Shown here: positions 28,040 through 38,868 of the stretch, one piece after another
How positions within the stretch are numbered: position 1 is the stretch's first letter
Layout: every line of letters begins with the position of its first letter
Assembly (NCBI GenBank): GCA_029257405.1
Contig: JARIBO010000004.1
Span: 1-64,000, forward strand
DNA: 64,000 nt
Reading direction: 5' to 3'
Source of the DNA: Caryophanales bacterium
GTDB taxonomy: Bacteria > Bacillota > Bacilli > Bacillales > Amphibacillaceae
Notes under the pieces: generated by a model
What the model saw: the letters and a program-made list of their open reading frames with translations, nothing else
Database searches by the model: none
What the model was told of the DNA's origin: nothing
Translations under genes and position numbers: made by a program

Positions 28040-28879
28040 TTATTTATTCTTTAAAACTTCAAGTAATCTTTCTAAGTCTTCATCATCATAAAAATTGATT
28101 TCTATTTTACCTTTATTTTTCTGTTTTTGAATTTTTACTGCTGTTCCAAATAATTCTCTTAGCTCTTCTTCTTGTTTCACTATGAAAATATCACGCTTTT
28201 TAGCAATTGGCTTTGTTTTTTCAGCTTCATTGTTTAAATCTAATATCATTTTTTCAATTTGTCTAACATTTAATCCTTCTTTTAAAGTTCTTTTAACTAC
28301 TTCATTCATAAATTCAGGTTCTTTAAGACCCAAAATTGCGCGTCCATGCCCCATACTCAATTCACCATTGTTAATATGATTAATGATTTCTTCTGGTAAG
28401 GTTAACAATCTAACTGTATTAGCTATATGTGATCTGCTTTTTCCAAGCTTTTGAGATAATTCTTCTTGAGTTAATTTTAATTCTTCTAATAAATTTTTGT
28501 ATGCTAATGCTTCTTCGATAATAGATAAATCTTCACGTTGCAAATTTTCTAATAGAGCTATTTCCATCATTTTTTGATCTGATAAATCTTGAATTATAGC
28601 AGGAACTTCTTTTAAGTTAGCTTCCTTAGCTGCTCGAAATCTTCTTTCACCTGCAACAATTTCATAACCCTTAATACTTTTACGTAAGATTAATGGTTGG
28701 ATAATACCATATTCTAAAATTGATGTTTTCAATTCTTCTATAGCATCAGCATCAAATGTTTTTCTTGGTTGGTATGGATTTGGTCTACATTCTTTAATTG
28801 GTATGTTATGAACTTTTACTTCATCCATATCAACATCTGGAAACAGTGCATTAATTCCTTTACCTAACCCTCTCGCCAT
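28040..28879 (-). CDS. parB: Chromosome-partitioning protein ParB (Spo0J)
   Basis: Protein of 279 residues: N-terminal CTPase/ParB domain with NPYQPRKTFD and the CTP-binding GERRFRAAK, a helix-turn-helix domain (TQEELSQKLGKSRSHIANTVRLL) and a C-terminal dimerisation domain ending LEVLKNK. It slides on DNA from parS sites. ATG 28879 has AAGGAAG nine bases upstream and overlaps soj by 20 bases. Confidence 0.95.
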   Translation of the reverse strand: MARGLGKGINALFPDVDMDEVKVHNIPIKECRPNPYQPRKTFDADAIEELKTSILEYGIIQPLILRKSIKGYEIVAGERRFRAAKEANLKEVPAIIQDLSDQKMMEIALLENLQREDLSIIEEALAYKNLLEELKLTQEELSQKLGKSRSHIANTVRLLTLPEEIINHINNGELSMGHGRAILGLKEPEFMNEVVKRTLKEGLNVRQIEKMILDLNNEAEKTKPIAKKRDIFIVKQEEELRELFGTAVKIQKQKNKGKIEINFYDDEDLERLLEVLKNK

Positions 28880-29633
28880 GAGCAATCACTTCCTTTGCTA
28901 ATTCAAGATATACTTCTGCACCTTTTGATGTTGGATCATAGGCAGTAATTGGTTTACCATGACTTGGTGCTTCTCCTAGACGTACATTTCTTGGTACAAT
29001 TGATTTATATACTTTTTCTTGAAAGTATTTTTTGACTTCCTCAGTAACTTGCAAGCCTAAATTTGTTCTAGCATCTAACATTGTTAATAAAACACCCTCT
29101 ATCATTAACTCAGTGTTTAAATGTTTTTGAACTAAACGAATTGTATTTAATAATTGACTTAACCCTTCTAATGCATAATACTCACACTGTACGGGAATTA
29201 AAACACTATCTGCTGCTGTTAGAGCATTAATTGTTAATAAACCCAAAGAAGGAGGACAATCTATCAATACATAGTCATAAGATTTTCGCACATCAGATAA
29301 AGCATTTTTTAGCTTACCTTCGCGAGCTGTAGCAGATACTAATTCGATTTCTGCACCCGCCAATTGAATTGTAGCTGGAATAACATCTAAATTTACTACC
29401 TCTGTCGAATTAACTACCTGATTAACTGTATAATCTTCTACTAATATATTATAAACACATTCATTTAAATCACCTTTATTAACTCCTACACCACTTGTTG
29501 CATTTCCTTGTGGATCTATATCAATTAATAACACTTTTTTTCCTAATGTTGCTAAGCTCGCACCCAAATTAACTGTAGTGGTTGTTTTACCGACACCACC
29601 TTTTTGGTTAGCTACAGCTATGATTTTTCCCAT
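28860..29633 (-). CDS. soj: ParA-type ATPase Soj
   Basis: Protein of 257 residues with the deviant Walker A KGGVGKTTTTVNLGASLA, DIDPQGNATSG and DCPPSLGLLTINAL. It drives origin segregation with ParB and controls DnaA. Soj is missing from Staphylococcus itself, so its presence points to a deeper-branching relative or another Bacillales family. It sits between noc and parB in one likely transcript. Confidence 0.96.
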   Translation of the reverse strand: MGKIIAVANQKGGVGKTTTTVNLGASLATLGKKVLLIDIDPQGNATSGVGVNKGDLNECVYNILVEDYTVNQVVNSTEVVNLDVIPATIQLAGAEIELVSATAREGKLKNALSDVRKSYDYVLIDCPPSLGLLTINALTAADSVLIPVQCEYYALEGLSQLLNTIRLVQKHLNTELMIEGVLLTMLDARTNLGLQVTEEVKKYFQEKVYKSIVPRNVRLGEAPSHGKPITAYDPTSKGAEVYLELAKEVIAHGERVR

Positions 29634-29665
29634 TTTTACACCTGCCTCATTAAATATCTTTTCTT

Positions 29666-30490
29666 TTATTTCCGAATACGTATTGTTACTTGATAAAACT
29701 CTTCTGATTCTTTTTCTTCTGACTCTACTTTTATTCCTGTGCTTGCAATCATTTTTAGTGATTGTTTAATCGTATTTCTAGCTATTCTTGCATCCTTACT
29801 AATAATCTGTAGTTTTTTACGTTTTTTAACGGTTTTTTCTTTATTTAATAATGAATTTATTAACACTTCTAATTCTTTTACATTTAAATTTCCATCTATT
29901 ACTTTTTTTAAATACTTTTTCTGTAAGTCTTCATTTAATTTTAACAAAACTCTACCATGTCTCTCAGTAATCTGTTTATTTAATAAAGCTAATTGAACTT
30001 CCTTTGTTAACTTTAACAAACGAATGCGATTTGCTATAGTAGATTGACTTTTTCCTAACTTTTGAGCTAACGCTTCTTGAGTAAGTTCATGTAATTCTAT
30101 TAGTTGAACATATGCTGAAGCTTCTTCTATTGCAGTTAATCCTTCACGCTGAATATTTTCAATTAGTGCTATCGATGCTGATTCAGTATCGGTTAAATCC
30201 CTAATAATTACAGGTATTTTATTCCAATTCAACATTTTCGTAGCTCGTAATCGTCTTTCGCCTGCAATAACTTCATATTTTATATTATCTATTTTCCGCA
30301 CTACTATTGGCTGAATAATACCGTGGTTTTTAATAGTTTGTGCTAGTTCATTGATTTTTTCTTCTGAAAACACTGTTCTAGGCTGAAACTGATTCGGAAT
30401 TATATCATCCACTCGTAATTGAATAACTTCATTCGACTGCTTATCGACTTTATTCTCATTTGAAAAAAGCCAATTAAGTGAGTTCAACAT
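29666..30490 (-). CDS. noc: Nucleoid occlusion protein Noc
   Basis: ParB paralogue of 274 residues with NQFQPRTVFSEEKINELAQTI, GERRLRATKMLNW and a helix-turn-helix EALAQKLGKSQSTIANRIRLL. The N-terminus MLNSLNWLFSNENKV matches the amphipathic membrane-binding helix that Noc uses to block Z-ring assembly over the nucleoid. Its position right after rsmG supports Noc rather than a second Spo0J. ATG follows AAAGGTG; a parS site lies upstream. Confidence 0.92.
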   Translation of the reverse strand: MLNSLNWLFSNENKVDKQSNEVIQLRVDDIIPNQFQPRTVFSEEKINELAQTIKNHGIIQPIVVRKIDNIKYEVIAGERRLRATKMLNWNKIPVIIRDLTDTESASIALIENIQREGLTAIEEASAYVQLIELHELTQEALAQKLGKSQSTIANRIRLLKLTKEVQLALLNKQITERHGRVLLKLNEDLQKKYLKKVIDGNLNVKELEVLINSLLNKEKTVKKRKKLQIISKDARIARNTIKQSLKMIASTGIKVESEEKESEEFYQVTIRIRK

Positions 30491-30516
30491 GTTAACATCA
30501 CCTTTTAATCATAAAT

Positions 30517-30532
30517 TGTTTCACGTGGAACA
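30517..30532. other. parS centromere site (right)
   Basis: Second perfect TGTTTCACGTGGAACA, in the leader of noc. With the site at 27969 it brackets noc-soj-parB, about 2.5 kb apart. Confidence 0.92.
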
Positions 30533-30662
30533 ATTTCCACTTCTTTTAAAAGTTAATAATGCGTGTTTTTAACATCTGACTTAATCTTATCATATTTAAT
30601 GATAAATAGTATGCTTTTTTATTTATCGTCAAGTGTTTTTAACTTATTATTGGATTTAATTA

Positions 30663-31376
30663 TTATAATGGTGTTTTTTGAGGTGTTCCTGATTTTCTTG
30701 GATATTTTTTAGGTGTGTTTTTTATCTTATCTATAATTACAATTGAACGAATACTGTCTTCTATTGGTAATTTAAAGTTTATTTCTTCTTTAACTTGTCC
30801 ACCAAGTACGGTAATAGCATTGTTTGCCTCTTCTAATTCATTATCGGTTAATGAGCCTTTCATCGCTATAAACGCCCCACCTATTTTGCATAAAGGTAAA
30901 CAATATTCTGCAAGAACATTAGTTCTTGCTACGGCTCTTGCAGTAACAAGGTCAAATGCATTTCTATTACTTTTCTCTTGTCCAAAGTCTTCAGCTCGTG
31001 AGTGAATGAAATTTACTCCTGTTAACTCTAATTCAGCAGCTAATTCATTTAAGAATGTGATTCGTTTTTTAAGTGAGTCTACTATTGTCACTTTTAAGTG
31101 TGGAAAACATATTTTTAATGGGATACTTGGAAATCCCGCTCCAGCACCTACATCACACATCGTTTCGATTTCTGTGAAATCATAATGAAAACTCGATGAT
31201 ATTGAATCAAAGAAGTGTTTTAAATACACTTCTGATTCTTCTGTTATTGCTGTTAAGTTCATTTTTTCATTCCATTCAACTAGCAATTGATAGTAGCGAT
31301 TAAATTGGCTTAATTGATGTTCGTTTAAATCAATATTGTGTGCCTTTAAACCGTTAATGAATTCTTCCTTATTCAT
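30663..31376 (-). CDS. rsmG: 16S rRNA (guanine-527-N7)-methyltransferase RsmG
   Basis: Protein of 237 residues with the SAM-binding [14 protein letters not shown] and the conserved [10 protein letters not shown]. It methylates G527 of 16S rRNA; loss gives low-level streptomycin resistance in other bacteria. ATG follows AAGGAG, 22 bases after mnmG. Confidence 0.96.
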   Translation of the reverse strand: MNKEEFINGLKAHNIDLNEHQLSQFNRYYQLLVEWNEKMNLTAITEESEVYLKHFFDSISSSFHYDFTEIETMCDVGAGAGFPSIPLKICFPHLKVTIVDSLKKRITFLNELAAELELTGVNFIHSRAEDFGQEKSNRNAFDLVTARAVARTNVLAEYCLPLCKIGGAFIAMKGSLTDNELEEANNAITVLGGQVKEEINFKLPIEDSIRSIVIIDKIKNTPKKYPRKSGTPQKTPL

Positions 31377-31398
31377 ATATATAACTCCTTAAATTTAA

Positions 31399-33282
31399 TT
31401 ATTTAACTTTTTCAAACTTTCCTTGCTCTATATAAACAAGTAATATTGAAACATCTGCAGGATTTACTCCTGAAATTCGAGATGCTTGTCCTATTGAAAG
31501 TGGTTGAATCTTTTTAAGTTTCTCTTTTGCTTCAGTTGCTAAACCACTTATTGAATCATAATTAATGTTTTCTGGGATTTTCTTATCTTCCATATTTAAC
31601 ATACGTTGAACCTGATCTGTTGCTTTTTTTATATAACCTTCATACTTTAATTGGATTTCTACTTGTTCTTTAACTTCTTCTGGCAAATCTTGTACTTCTT
31701 GCGTAATTTTTTCAATAATTTCATATGATATCTCTGGACGTTTTAACAATTCTAATGCACGACTCGCATCTTTTAATGGAGTTGATTTTGCTTCTGTTAA
31801 CGTTTTTTGAACATGGTCATCTGCTTTAATAATTAACTTGTGCAGACGTTTTTTCTCTGATTCAACTTGCTCTATCTTTTTTTCATATCTATTGAATCGC
31901 TCTTCACTGATAAGCCCTAAATTATATCCCAGTTCTGTTAATCTAATATCAGCATTATCATGGCGTAGTAATAAACGATATTCTGCCCGAGACGTAAGTA
32001 ATCGATATGGTTCTCTTGTTCCTTTAGTTACTAGATCATCAATTAGTACGCCTATATAAGCTTGAGAGCGATCTAAAATAAACGGATCTTTTCCTTGAGC
32101 ACTAAGCCCGGCATTTATTCCTGCAATAATACCTTGACCTGCAGCTTCTTCATAACCTGAAGTACCATTTAGTTGTCCCGCAGTATATAATCCTGATATT
32201 TTCTTAGTTTCTAAAGTTGGCAATAATTGAGTTGATTCAACAGCATCATATTCAATTGCATAACCTGGACGCATCATTTCTGCACTTTCTAAACCAGGGA
32301 TTGATTTCAACATATCTTCTTGAATATATTCTGGTAACGATGTCGATAAACCTTGGACGTAAACTTCCTCAGTTTTTCGTCCTTCTGGTTCTAAAAATAT
32401 TTGGTGACGAGATTTATCATTAAATCTGACTATTTTATCTTCTATTGATGGACAGTATCTTGGACCTGTTCCTTTAATCATACCTGAATACATTGCAGAT
32501 TCTTCTAAGTTATCATTAATAACTTGATGAGTATCTACGTTAGTATGAGTTAACCAGCATGGAATTTGATCTGTTATGAATTCAGTTGTTTCATAAGAAA
32601 ATCCTTGTTGTTTTTCATCTCCTGGTTGTATTTCAGTTTTAGAATAATCGATTGTTTTACTATTAACTCTAGGTGGCGTTCCTGTTTTGTAACGTGTTAA
32701 ATTAAACCCTAATTCTTCTAGATTTTCTGATAGTTTAATAGATACACGTTGATTATTTGGTCCACTTTCATATTCCAAATCACCAATTAAAACTTTACCA
32801 CGCATAAATGTACCCGTTGTAACGACAACTGATTTTGCATAATAAGCTGCATTTGTTTCTGTAATAATTCCTTTACATACACCATCTTCAATGATTAATT
32901 CATTTACCATTGCTTGTTTTAATGTAAGGTTTTCCTGGTTTTCTAATATTTCTTTCATTTCTTGAATATAAAGTGGTTTATCTGCTTGTGCTCTTAATGC
33001 TCTTACTGCAGGTCCTTTTGCAGTATTAAGCATACGCATTTGAATATGTGTTTTATCAATTACTTTACCCATAACCCCGCCTAGTGCGTCTATTTCTCTT
33101 ATTACAATACCTTTAGCTGGACCTCCAAGTGATGGGTTACATGGCATAAATGCCACCATATCTAAATTGAGAGTGACAACTAAAGTTTTAGCTCCTAATT
33201 TTGCTGCAGCAATTGCAGCTTCACACCCTGCATGTCCTGCTCCAATTACTATTACATCGTAATTACCTGCATTATAAATCAT
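31399..33282 (-). CDS. mnmG: tRNA uridine-5-carboxymethylaminomethyl modification enzyme MnmG (GidA)
   Basis: FAD-dependent enzyme of 627 residues with dinucleotide-binding [29 protein letters not shown], and the C-terminal helical domain ending [18 protein letters not shown]. With MnmE it installs cmnm5 on U34 of tRNAs. ATG 33282 is spaced correctly from AAGGAAGG; GTG 33291 is too close. Between mnmE and rsmG. Confidence 0.96.
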   Translation of the reverse strand: MIYNAGNYDVIVIGAGHAGCEAAIAAAKLGAKTLVVTLNLDMVAFMPCNPSLGGPAKGIVIREIDALGGVMGKVIDKTHIQMRMLNTAKGPAVRALRAQADKPLYIQEMKEILENQENLTLKQAMVNELIIEDGVCKGIITETNAAYYAKSVVVTTGTFMRGKVLIGDLEYESGPNNQRVSIKLSENLEELGFNLTRYKTGTPPRVNSKTIDYSKTEIQPGDEKQQGFSYETTEFITDQIPCWLTHTNVDTHQVINDNLEESAMYSGMIKGTGPRYCPSIEDKIVRFNDKSRHQIFLEPEGRKTEEVYVQGLSTSLPEYIQEDMLKSIPGLESAEMMRPGYAIEYDAVESTQLLPTLETKKISGLYTAGQLNGTSGYEEAAGQGIIAGINAGLSAQGKDPFILDRSQAYIGVLIDDLVTKGTREPYRLLTSRAEYRLLLRHDNADIRLTELGYNLGLISEERFNRYEKKIEQVESEKKRLHKLIIKADDHVQKTLTEAKSTPLKDASRALELLKRPEISYEIIEKITQEVQDLPEEVKEQVEIQLKYEGYIKKATDQVQRMLNMEDKKIPENINYDSISGLATEAKEKLKKIQPLSIGQASRISGVNPADVSILLVYIEQGKFEKVK

Positions 33283-33297
33283 ATTTCTCACCCTTCC

Positions 33298-34674
33298 TTA
33301 TTTACCTAAACAAAACTGTGAAAATAGTTGATCGATTAAGCCTTCGCTTGCCGTATCACCTATTATTTCTCCTAAATATTCCCAAGTTCTTGTAACGTCA
33401 ATTTGTACTATATCCATCGGTATACCTAATTCAATACCGTTCATTGCATCTTCTAATGCTGTCTTGGATTGCTCTAATAAATCAATATGACGTGCGTTAG
33501 AGACATAAGTCATATCTTTTTGAGATAGCTCTCCTTTAAAGAATCTATCAACTAGGGCTTGTTCTAAATCATTAATTCCTCTATCTTCTGTTAAAGACAT
33601 TTCTATTATTTTATTACCAGAAACTATTGATTCTACTTCATTTAAATCTAAATTCTTCTCTAAATCTACTTTATTAATTAAGACAAAGTAATCTAACTCT
33701 TCTACAGATTTTAATATTGCCTTATCTTCTTTTGTTAACTCTTCGTTATTATTTAACATAACTAATATTAAATCTGCTGTTTGTAAAACTGCTCGTGAAC
33801 GTCCGACACCTATTTTTTCTACTTGGTCTTCTGTTTCTCTTATCCCAGCAGTATCAATTAACTTGAGCGGTATGCCTCTAATATTAACATGTTCTTCAAT
33901 CATATCACGTGTGGTTCCTGGGATATTAGTAACGATTGCTTTTTCTTCTTGAACAAGTATATTCATTAGCGATGATTTACCGACGTTAGGTCTTCCCACT
34001 ATCGCTGTTTGGATACCCTCTCTTAGAATTTTCCCCTGATTTGCTACAGTGAGTAACTTTTCAATTTCTTTGTGCACTTCTTTAGTTTTTTCTTCCATCA
34101 TATTATGCGACATTTCTTCAACATCATCATATTCTGGATAATCTATATTAACTTCTACTTGAGCAATTGTTTCTATTAACAATTGACGTAAAGATCTAAT
34201 TAATTCAGACAATCTGCCTTCTAATTGACTCATTGCAACGCTCATTGCTTTATCCGTTTGTGCTTGAATTAAATCCATCACTGCTTCTGCTTGAGATAAA
34301 TCAATCCGTCCATTTAAGAAGGCACGTTTTGTAAATTCACCTGGTTCAGCGAGTCTTGCTCCATTTTTTAACACTATATTTAAAACGCGATTAACTGCCA
34401 CAACTCCGCCATGACAATTAATTTCGACGATATTTTCTTTTGTAAAAGTTTTTGGACCTATTAGAACAGATACCATGACTTCATCTATTTTCTCATCAGT
34501 TAATGGATCTATAATATGTCCATAATGAATTGTATGGGATGGAACTTCTTTAAGATTTTTACCCTTAAATATTTTTTCACTAATGTCTAATGCCTCAGGA
34601 CCACTTAAACGTACGATGCCTATTGCACCTTCACCAACCGCTGTTGAAATTGCAGTTATTGTATCATTTTTCAT
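33298..34674 (-). CDS. mnmE: tRNA modification GTPase MnmE (TrmE)
   Basis: Protein of 458 residues: N-terminal tetrahydrofolate-binding domain, helical domain, G domain ([24 protein letters not shown]) and the C-terminal CLGK motif with the essential Cys. Partner of MnmG. It has its own leader after the khpB terminator, with GAGGTG before the ATG. Confidence 0.97.
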   Translation of the reverse strand: MKNDTITAISTAVGEGAIGIVRLSGPEALDISEKIFKGKNLKEVPSHTIHYGHIIDPLTDEKIDEVMVSVLIGPKTFTKENIVEINCHGGVVAVNRVLNIVLKNGARLAEPGEFTKRAFLNGRIDLSQAEAVMDLIQAQTDKAMSVAMSQLEGRLSELIRSLRQLLIETIAQVEVNIDYPEYDDVEEMSHNMMEEKTKEVHKEIEKLLTVANQGKILREGIQTAIVGRPNVGKSSLMNILVQEEKAIVTNIPGTTRDMIEEHVNIRGIPLKLIDTAGIRETEDQVEKIGVGRSRAVLQTADLILVMLNNNEELTKEDKAILKSVEELDYFVLINKVDLEKNLDLNEVESIVSGNKIIEMSLTEDRGINDLEQALVDRFFKGELSQKDMTYVSNARHIDLLEQSKTALEDAMNGIELGIPMDIVQIDVTRTWEYLGEIIGDTASEGLIDQLFSQFCLGK

Positions 34675-34749
34675 TTAATCACCTCAAATATAATAAGAAC
34701 GGACATAGTTGACACTTAATAATAACATAGTTTTAAAAAACTATACCAA

Positions 34750-34778
34750 TAAAAAAGCCTTGGATTATCCAAGGCTTT
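34750..34778 (-). terminator. Terminator after khpB
   Basis: AAAGCCTTGG / CCAAGGCTTT stem with a 5-base loop and, on the minus strand, a TTTTTT tail. It ends rpmH-rnpA-yidC-khpB. Confidence 0.88.
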
Positions 34779-34785
34779 CTAAATT

Positions 34786-35400
34786 TTATGGCTTTATGAC
34801 AATATGACGATGGGGTTCGTTTCCATCTGAATATGTTTTTACAGTTGTTTCATTTTGCAATACATTATGAATTATTTTTCTTTCAAATGCAGGCATAGGT
34901 TCTAATGCAACTTTTCGGTTCATTCGCTTTGACTTGTCTGCCATCTTTAAAGCAAGAGATTCTAAAGTTTCTTTTCTTCTACCTCTATACCCTTCAGCAT
35001 CAACCGTTACAGGATGAAATTGTTTGCTGTCTTTATTGATTACAAGTTGAACTAAATATTGAATAGCATTAAGTGTTTGGCCACGTTTACCAATTAAAAT
35101 TGCTATCTTTTCACCACTTAAATTAAAAGTTACATGATTACCATCTATAATGGTTTCTATCTTTGTATCTATGTTCATATTTGTTGTCATGTCTTTAATA
35201 AATTGTTCAGCTTTAGCTATATTATCTTGAGCTTCAATAACTTTTACAATTGCACGAGAAGCACCAAAAATACCCAAGAAGCCTTTTTTACCTTTATCTA
35301 TAATATCAACAGTTACTTGATCTCTAGTTAAACCTATCTGTTTTAAACCAGCTTCAATTGCTTCGTCTACGGTTTCACCACTCGTTGTTACTTCTCTCAC
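34786..35400 (-). CDS. khpB: RNA-binding protein KhpB (Jag/EloR)
   Basis: Protein of 204 residues: Jag-N domain (EVTTSGETVDEAIEAGL, KGKKGFLGIFG), KH domain (ILIGKRGQTLNAIQYLVQL) and R3H domain (RRKETLESLALKMADKS). KhpB pairs with KhpA to control cell elongation genes post-transcriptionally. Its ATG overlaps the yidC stop (ATGA). Confidence 0.95.
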   Translation of the reverse strand: MREVTTSGETVDEAIEAGLKQIGLTRDQVTVDIIDKGKKGFLGIFGASRAIVKVIEAQDNIAKAEQFIKDMTTNMNIDTKIETIIDGNHVTFNLSGEKIAILIGKRGQTLNAIQYLVQLVINKDSKQFHPVTVDAEGYRGRRKETLESLALKMADKSKRMNRKVALEPMPAFERKIIHNVLQNETTVKTYSDGNEPHRHIVIKP

Positions 35401-36161
35401 TTATTGTCTCCTCCTGCTTGAGCTTTTTTCATCATTGGCTTACGAATAAATATAGTTTGAATAACCATAAATATGTTACCAACTACCCAATATAATGCAA
35501 GTGCTGATGGGAAGAAAAATGCAAAGACAGTAATCATAACTGGCATGAGATATAACATAACTTTCATCTGAGGATTATCCGCTGTTGGACTACCTGACAT
35601 CATTAATTTTTGTTGTGCAAATGTCGCAGCTCCTGCAAGTATAGGTAATATAGGATCTGTTGAACCTAATTCAAACCATAAAAAACTTCCTGATTTTATT
35701 GCTTCAGTTCTCATAATTGCGTGATACATTGCAATTAAAACTGGCATTTGAACAAAGATTGGTAAACATCCTGCTAGAGGATTAACTCCATGTTCTTGAA
35801 ACATTGCCATTGTTTCTTTTTGAAGTTTTTCTTGTGTTGCCGCGTCTTTAGATGAATATTTTGCTTGTAATTTTTTAATTTCAGGTTGGATTTCTTGCAT
35901 TCCTTGTGAACTTTTAATTTGTTTAACGTTTAATGGAACTAAAACTAAACGAATGATTACTGTTACAACAACGATTGCTAGGCCATAACTTGAATTAAAT
36001 AAAGTAGCAAAATAAGTAATCAACCAAGACATGGGATAAACGAAATATTTATTCCAAAACCCTGTACTTTCAGCGTCTATTGGTACTTTTATTTCAGTAC
36101 ATCCTGATAAAAGAAGCACAAGTCCAATAAGACTTATAATTACGATATATTTTTTACGCAA
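35397..36161 (-). CDS. yidC: Membrane protein insertase YidC (Oxa1/SpoIIIJ type)
   Basis: Lipoprotein-type insertase of 254 residues: signal peptide with lipobox LLSGC, then the conserved five-helix core (YGLAIVVVTVIIRLVLVPLN with the hydrophilic-groove Arg, and NPLAGCLPIFVQMPVLIAMY). It inserts proteins with SecYEG or alone. I choose TTG 36161 because AAGGAGG lies eight bases upstream; the ATG at 36188 reads through the site. Follows rnpA by 26 bases. Confidence 0.94.
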   Translation of the reverse strand: MRKKYIVIISLIGLVLLLSGCTEIKVPIDAESTGFWNKYFVYPMSWLITYFATLFNSSYGLAIVVVTVIIRLVLVPLNVKQIKSSQGMQEIQPEIKKLQAKYSSKDAATQEKLQKETMAMFQEHGVNPLAGCLPIFVQMPVLIAMYHAIMRTEAIKSGSFLWFELGSTDPILPILAGAATFAQQKLMMSGSPTADNPQMKVMLYLMPVMITVFAFFFPSALALYWVVGNIFMVIQTIFIRKPMMKKAQAGGDNK

Positions 36162-36187
36162 AATTGTTTCCTCCTTACATAAAGACA

Positions 36188-36538
36188 CTATCTTTTTTTA
36201 GATTTTAATAAACGCTCTCTATGTAATAAATGTGTTAAACTTTTTTTAATTTGGTGATAATTCATATTAACTGTTGGATTTCTAGCTATAATAACGAGAT
36301 CGAGTTCCGAAATAATATCATCTTCTAATGATATGAAGGATTCTCTTAAGTACCGTTTAATTTGATTTCTCATTACAGCATTACCTAATTTCTTTCCGAC
36401 AGATAGTCCGATACGAAAATGAGTTTGGTTAGGTTTTTTTATATAATAAATAACTAATTCTCGATTAGCAAAAGATTTTCCCGCATTAAAAATGGCTTGA
36501 AATTCTTCATTTTTTTTAATACGATAAGCTTTTTTCAC
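36188..36538 (-). CDS. rnpA: Ribonuclease P protein component
   Basis: Protein of 116 residues with KAYRIKKNEEFQ at the N-terminus and the RNA-contacting signature RNQIKRYLRE. It supports the RNase P RNA in 5' maturation of tRNA. GTG start after AAAGGTGAT. A hairpin with a T tract separates it from rpmH. Confidence 0.96.
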   Translation of the reverse strand: MKKAYRIKKNEEFQAIFNAGKSFANRELVIYYIKKPNQTHFRIGLSVGKKLGNAVMRNQIKRYLRESFISLEDDIISELDLVIIARNPTVNMNYHQIKKSLTHLLHRERLLKSKKR

Positions 36539-36591
36539 TCTTTATCACCTTTTAACTTAGCGTATTTGATTTTTTTCAATAAAAAAAACTT

Positions 36592-36620
36592 AAAAAAAAC
36601 CACTGGTGTAATTTCAGTGG
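36592..36620 (-). terminator. Terminator/attenuator between rpmH and rnpA
   Basis: CCACTG / CAGTGG stem (extended by weaker pairs) immediately after rpmH, followed on the minus strand by seven T. It may reduce rnpA output relative to rpmH. Confidence 0.65.
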
Positions 36621-36621
36621 C

Positions 36622-36756
36622 TTATGCAGATATTACTTTACGACCTTTTTTACGACGACGAGCTAAAACTCTACGACCGTTTTTAGTACTCATTCTTGCG
36701 CGAAAACCATGTTCTCTTTTACGCTTACGATTATTTGGTTGGAATGTTCTTTTCAT
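36622..36756 (-). CDS. rpmH: 50S ribosomal protein L34
   Basis: Protein of 44 residues, [20 protein letters not shown] and ending [18 protein letters not shown], identical in style to all bacterial L34. ATG follows GGAGGTGCG. First gene of the leftward operon from oriC. Confidence 0.97.
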   Translation of the reverse strand: MKRTFQPNNRKRKREHGFRARMSTKNGRRVLARRRKKGRKVISA

Positions 36757-37433
36757 TATTACGCACCTCCTAAAATGGCATAACTATATAGAAACGCACT
36801 TTAACGTTTGTACAATAATTGATTGTATATTTCAAACACTATATAACGTTCCTCTTATAATTAATCTGTATTATTTATTATACGTAAGTAAAGCTCTATA
36901 GTCAACAATCTGCTAATAATATTTAAACCTGCGATTAATCTACTACTTATTCAGTCCTTTTTATAACATCACTTATTAAATACTTATCAACAATCTTATA
37001 CCAGCCATATTAAAAAATTAAACTTTATTAATTGCTTGTTGACAAGTTAATCACATTTTTTACACCTGTTGACTATTATTATACCGAGCTTGTTAGTAAT
37101 GTTCTTTTTATTTCTTTAATGATTGCTATATAGAGTTATTTTTGTTATTCTTATTATACTTCAGCTTGTGGATACTTTGCAGTTTCTTTTTCTTATCCCC
37201 AACCTGTTAGTAACTTGTTAAGAACTTTTTATTGTTTGTTAATCTATTCTTTTTATCTTGTTAACTATGTTAATAACTTGAGTTTTATTAAATATACATT
37301 ATGATATATAAGTTGCATAAAAATATAATCTAAATAACCTTTCTATAATTTCTCACTACTTCACTTAACTAATACTTGTGAGATAAACTAAGAAAGGCTT
37401 TTTTAATCTAAATATATAGAGAGGTGCTGCGCT
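36757..37433. other. oriC left part: rpmH-dnaA intergenic region with DnaA boxes
   Basis: A 677-base AT-rich region with no gene. It holds three DnaA boxes each with one mismatch: TTATCAACA (36984-36992), TGTGGATAC, the minus-strand form (37167-37175), and TTATCCCCA (37193-37201). Many TTGTTAA/TTAACAA-like repeats are also present. It must contain the divergent promoters of rpmH and dnaA. Position and boxes match the incA/incB part of a Bacillus-type bipartite origin. Confidence 0.8.
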
Positions 37434-38777
37434 TTGAATAATATAAACGAACTTTGGAACGAAATATTAAATAAAATGAAAGAAAAAATCAGCAAACCTA
37501 GCTTTGAAACTTGGTTAAAACATACTGAAGCTCGGGATTTACAAGATGATACTTTCTTTGTTTCTGTTCCTAATGAATTTACAAAAAACTGGTTAGATCA
37601 AAGATATACTCAAGTGATTAGTTCCTTATTACATGAAGTAACTGGTGCTAAACTACAAGTAAAATTTATTATTCCTGAAGATCAAGTTGATAATATAAAA
37701 TCAGATAAAAATAATTTAGCTGATATGATGAAACCAAAAAACTCTATTGCTAATGTGTTAAATCCTAAATATACATTCGATACATTCGTTGTTGGAGCTG
37801 CAAATCGGTTTGCTCATGCTGCATCACTTGCTGTAGCTGAAGCGCCTGCTAAATCATATAACCCTTTATTTATATATGGAGGAGTTGGTTTAGGTAAAAC
37901 ACATCTAATGCATGCGATAGGACATTATGTTTTGGAACACCACCCAGATAAAAATGTGATGTATTTGTCATCTGAAAAATTTACTAATGAATTTATTAAT
38001 TCCATTATGGAAAATAAAGCTGAAAACTTTAGAAACAAATATAGAAATGTTGATATTTTACTCGTTGATGATATACAATTTCTAGCTGGTAAAGAACAAA
38101 CTCAAGAAGAATTTTTCCACACATTTAATACATTACATGAAGAGAACAAACAAATTATTATCTCGAGTGATCGTCCTCCAAAAGAAATTCCTACTTTAGA
38201 AGATCGGTTAAGATCACGGTTTGAATGGGGATTAATTACTGATATTTCACCACCAGATTTAGAAACGCGTATCGCAATACTTACTAAAAAAGCTAAAGCT
38301 GAAGGATTAACTGATATTTCAAATGAGGTTATGCATTACATTGCAAATCAAATTGATACTAATATTCGAGAATTAGAAGGTGCTTTAGTTAGGGTAGTTG
38401 CTTATTCATCTTTAGTAAATGAAGATATCAATACAGAACTTGCTACTGAAGCACTTAAAGACATTATACCTAATAATCAGCCTAAGATGATTACAGCTAA
38501 AATTATTCAAAATGTGGTAGCTGAAAAATATGATTTAAAATTAAGTGATTTTTTATCGAAGAAAAGAACACGAGCAATCGCTTATCCAAGGCAGATAGCG
38601 ATGTATTTAACACGGGAACTAACAGAGTTATCTTTACCTAAAATCGGTGAAGAATATGGTGGAAGAGATCATACTACTGTTATTCATGCACACAATAAAA
38701 TTATTAAAGAATTAGAAACTGATGAAAATTTAGCTAATCAAATCAAAAATTTAACAGAAGATATAAAAAAGTTTTAA
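37434..38777 (+). CDS. dnaA: Chromosomal replication initiator DnaA
   Basis: Protein of 447 residues: domain I ([25 protein letters not shown]), short domain II, AAA+ domain with [33 protein letters not shown] and the arginine-finger region, and domain IV with the DnaA-box binding signature [15 protein letters not shown]. It initiates replication and autoregulates. TTG start, seven bases after GAGGTG. Confidence 0.97.
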   Translation: MNNINELWNEILNKMKEKISKPSFETWLKHTEARDLQDDTFFVSVPNEFTKNWLDQRYTQVISSLLHEVTGAKLQVKFIIPEDQVDNIKSDKNNLADMMKPKNSIANVLNPKYTFDTFVVGAANRFAHAASLAVAEAPAKSYNPLFIYGGVGLGKTHLMHAIGHYVLEHHPDKNVMYLSSEKFTNEFINSIMENKAENFRNKYRNVDILLVDDIQFLAGKEQTQEEFFHTFNTLHEENKQIIISSDRPPKEIPTLEDRLRSRFEWGLITDISPPDLETRIAILTKKAKAEGLTDISNEVMHYIANQIDTNIRELEGALVRVVAYSSLVNEDINTELATEALKDIIPNNQPKMITAKIIQNVVAEKYDLKLSDFLSKKRTRAIAYPRQIAMYLTRELTELSLPKIGEEYGGRDHTTVIHAHNKIIKELETDENLANQIKNLTEDIKKF

Positions 38778-38783
38778 TTCTTG

Positions 38784-38824
38784 CATGTGCATAACATCTA
38801 TTTTTGTAACAATCCATGCACATG
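38784..38824. repeat. Inverted repeat downstream of dnaA
   Basis: Perfect 9-base arms CATGTGCAT and ATGCACATG with a 23-base spacer, starting just after the dnaA stop. No T tract follows, so it is not a classical terminator; it could be a hairpin or a binding site within the origin. Confidence 0.6.
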
Positions 38825-38868
38825 TTAATAACATCCGCAATCATTTATTATATATTGCCCTAGAGGAC

